Program-made: the position numbers and the translations under genes | Part shown: one piece after another, positions 22,265 to 23,653 of the stretch | Layout: each line of letters opens with the position of its first letter | Position numbering within the stretch: position 1 is the stretch's first letter | Notes under the pieces: model-generated | Told to the model about the DNA's origin: nothing | Database searches by the model: none | Seen by the model: only the letters and a program-made list of their open reading frames with translations | Assembly: GCA_003427395.1 (NCBI GenBank) | Contig: BFEA01000148.1 | Coordinates: 1,649,850 to 1,673,502, forward strand | DNA: 23,653 bases | Direction of reading: 5' to 3' | Origin: Chara braunii | Taxonomy: Eukaryota; Streptophyta; Charophyceae; Charales; Characeae

Positions 22265-22293
<29 letters not shown>
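22265..22293. repeat. 29-nt poly(T)
   Basis: Read on the minus strand this is a poly(A) preceding the LINE fragment at 21828-22262. It may be the tail of a short retro-inserted element lying to its right (minus strand from about 22294 upwards) that landed in that LINE. No matching target duplication was found. Confidence 0.6.
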
Positions 22294-22296
<3 letters not shown>

Positions 22297-22480
22297 GGGA
22301 ACAAGGCTCCAATCGTGGGGAGCAACACGTGCTGGGAACTGGGCCCAGCGTCCCATATGGAAATTTACATAGAATCCGAAAAAATTGAGATACCGGGGCC
22401 ATTACCCGACTTTGGCTAAGAAAGAATAAGCTACTTAGAAAACTATTACGACGAAAGTAAGAAATAGGCAAAATTCCAAA
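22294..22480. other. short unassigned spacer
   Basis: No feature is recognised. On the minus strand it directly precedes the poly(A) and could belong to a retro-inserted sequence. Confidence 0.4.
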
Positions 22481-22932
22481 AATGACTCAGAAGCCCCCCA
22501 TCAATCCTCCTTACCTCACTCCGGCAAGACTTACTGCAGCAGAGCCACCATCTCCGCTGCTGTTGTACCCTATTTCCATCCTACAAGCTAGCCCCTCACT
22601 AGTAGGACGCTTGATAACCCACCATCTACTTCTCCCACTCGCCTCTTTTTTTGAGAAACCAAGACATATGCACAATTAAGAAAAAGACTCAGACACCCCC
22701 TATCAATCCCTGTAACCCACTCCGGCAAGACTTACTGCAGCAGAGCCACCATCTCCGCTGTTGCTGTATCCTATTCCCATCCTACCAGCTAGCCCCCTCG
22801 CTAGTAGGACGCATGGATACCCACCATCTCCTTTTCCCACTCACCTCGATTTCCCCTGCACTCCACTCCGGCAAGACTTACTGCAACAAAGCCACCATCT
22901 CCGCTGCTTTTGTGCCCTATTCTCATCCTAAA
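22481..22932. repeat. degenerate tandem repeat, about 2.5 copies
   Basis: A block containing cactccggcaagacttactg followed by agccaccatctccgctg and a ccctatt-catccta stretch starts at 22517, 22718 and 22864 (spacing 201 and 146 bp). The first two units also share a ctagtaggacgc segment that the third lacks. The copies have diverged by substitutions and small indels. Open frames across it are not credible genes. Confidence 0.85.
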
Positions 22933-23386
22933 CAATCTTGACAATTTGAGCTAAGAACAATATGAGAACCACGACAAGAGTTCAGGAGAAATTTAAGAAA
23001 ACCTTAGATAACTACTTGTTTCGACTAAGAACAATCTAAGAATTTCAAATACGAACAATCTGAGAACTACGGAAGAAATTCATATGAATTTTTAAGAAAA
23101 CCATAGATAACTGTCGACCTACCGACCTGATGCTAAATTACTCAAGCTGCAATAACTAAGTCTTTTTGTTTTTTGAAAATATCTGGAAAGGCATAGAAAA
23201 CTGTATGAGCGGGGCACTCGTGGTTAACGGGTACCGAAAACTCCGCCGAATGGAGCAAAGAAGCTTGCGAAGAAAAATGGGTCTTTTCGTCAAAGAAGAG
23301 GTCTCATTCGTTGTATATAAGATCTCGTCCGTTAAAGATTTGTACTTGTTCCTCAAGGAAAAAAATGTTTCAAGTGTCTAGAAATG
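22933..23386. other. AT-rich DNA, no supported gene
   Basis: This contains short near-repeats of taagaacaatctgagaac and aatttaagaaaacc-tagataact around 22955-23115. A 71-codon frame at 23166-23381 has no recognisable domain and is not called. A gtatataag string near 23313 looks TATA-like but has no supported gene behind it. Confidence 0.45.
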
Positions 23387-23653
23387 AGTTGTGAGGTCTT
23401 CTTCTTCGTATACTTAGTCGTTTTTAGTACTTATCTGTCCTCTACATGTAGGCCCTTCTTTGCGTTCGCCGAAAGATAAACCCTTCGTCATTTTGCGTTC
23501 GCCAAAAAATAGAGCCCAGAGGTTTCTTTGTTCGTCGTTTATTTAGTCGTTTTCTTTTTTTTTCCGTTGTTTACTTAGACCCTTCGTCGTTTACTTAGTC
23601 GTTTCCCGTCCCCCACACCCCCCTCTACCCCTGGGCCCTTCTTTGCGTTCGCC
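23387..23653. repeat. ~181-bp tandem repeat running off the right edge
   Basis: A gcccttctttgcgttcgcc block occurs at about 23453-23472 and again at 23634-23653, ending the window, with an internal gcgttcgcc near 23495. Between them ttcgtcg-tt-ta-ttagtcgtttt is repeated (near 23404, 23533 and 23585). This looks like the start of a satellite-like or degenerate tandem array. Confidence 0.75.

Noticed and set aside
23166-23381. 71-codon plus-strand frame with an upstream AT-rich region
   Set aside because: It is short and has no domain. The TATA-like string lies inside the frame, not upstream of it.

Overview
This is eukaryotic nuclear DNA, most likely from the green plant lineage. The only host-gene piece I recognise is a first exon resembling plant UTR2/UTR5-type nucleotide-sugar transporters. 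The rest is nested transposable elements, tandem repeats and long homopolymer or dinucleotide runs. A repeat-rich charophyte such as Chara would fit, but that is an inference from the style of the elements, not something proved here. All calls were made by eye from sequence and translations, without database searches.

Layout. 1-972 is non-coding simple-repeat DNA. 973-1235 is a foldback (inverted-repeat) element. 1759-1947 (minus) is a probable first coding exon of a UAA-family nucleotide-sugar transporter, with its 5' splice donor. Its first intron runs leftwards and its upstream region holds a compound (GT)(GA)(CA) microsatellite. 2431-4349 is GC-rich sequence with no gene I can support. 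4350-12620 is a near full-length but decayed non-LTR retrotransposon (LINE). It has a probable 5' UTR, ORF1 with a CCHC knuckle (5132-7829), ORF2 with endonuclease, reverse transcriptase and a zinc-binding tail (7822-12091), a 3' UTR and a 24-nt poly(A).

Directly after that poly(A), at 12621, lies the ORF2 tail of a second, older LINE. It is split by an 8757-bp PIF/Harbinger-type DNA transposon at 12704-21460. The transposon has 22-bp perfect terminal inverted repeats and a 3-bp AAA target duplication, and the LINE reading frame resumes exactly on its far side (21461-21784). The transposon carries a DDE transposase (plus strand, left), an unrecognised third gene (minus strand, middle) downstream of a 206-bp tandem array, and a Myb/SANT-like gene (minus strand, right). 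All three genes are damaged by only one to a few lesions. To the right come a minus-strand fragment of another LINE, a 29-nt poly(T), a degenerate ~200-bp tandem repeat, AT-rich DNA, and a ~181-bp repeat that runs off the window.

Functional picture. The LINE would have made an RNA-binding ORF1 protein and an endonuclease/reverse transcriptase from overlapping frames. The Harbinger element would have supplied its transposase and a Myb-like DNA-binding partner acting on the ends, plus an accessory protein of unknown role. Six of the seven premature in-frame stops I found in these genes are TGA, which suggests CpG (CGA to TGA) decay of silenced, methylated copies.
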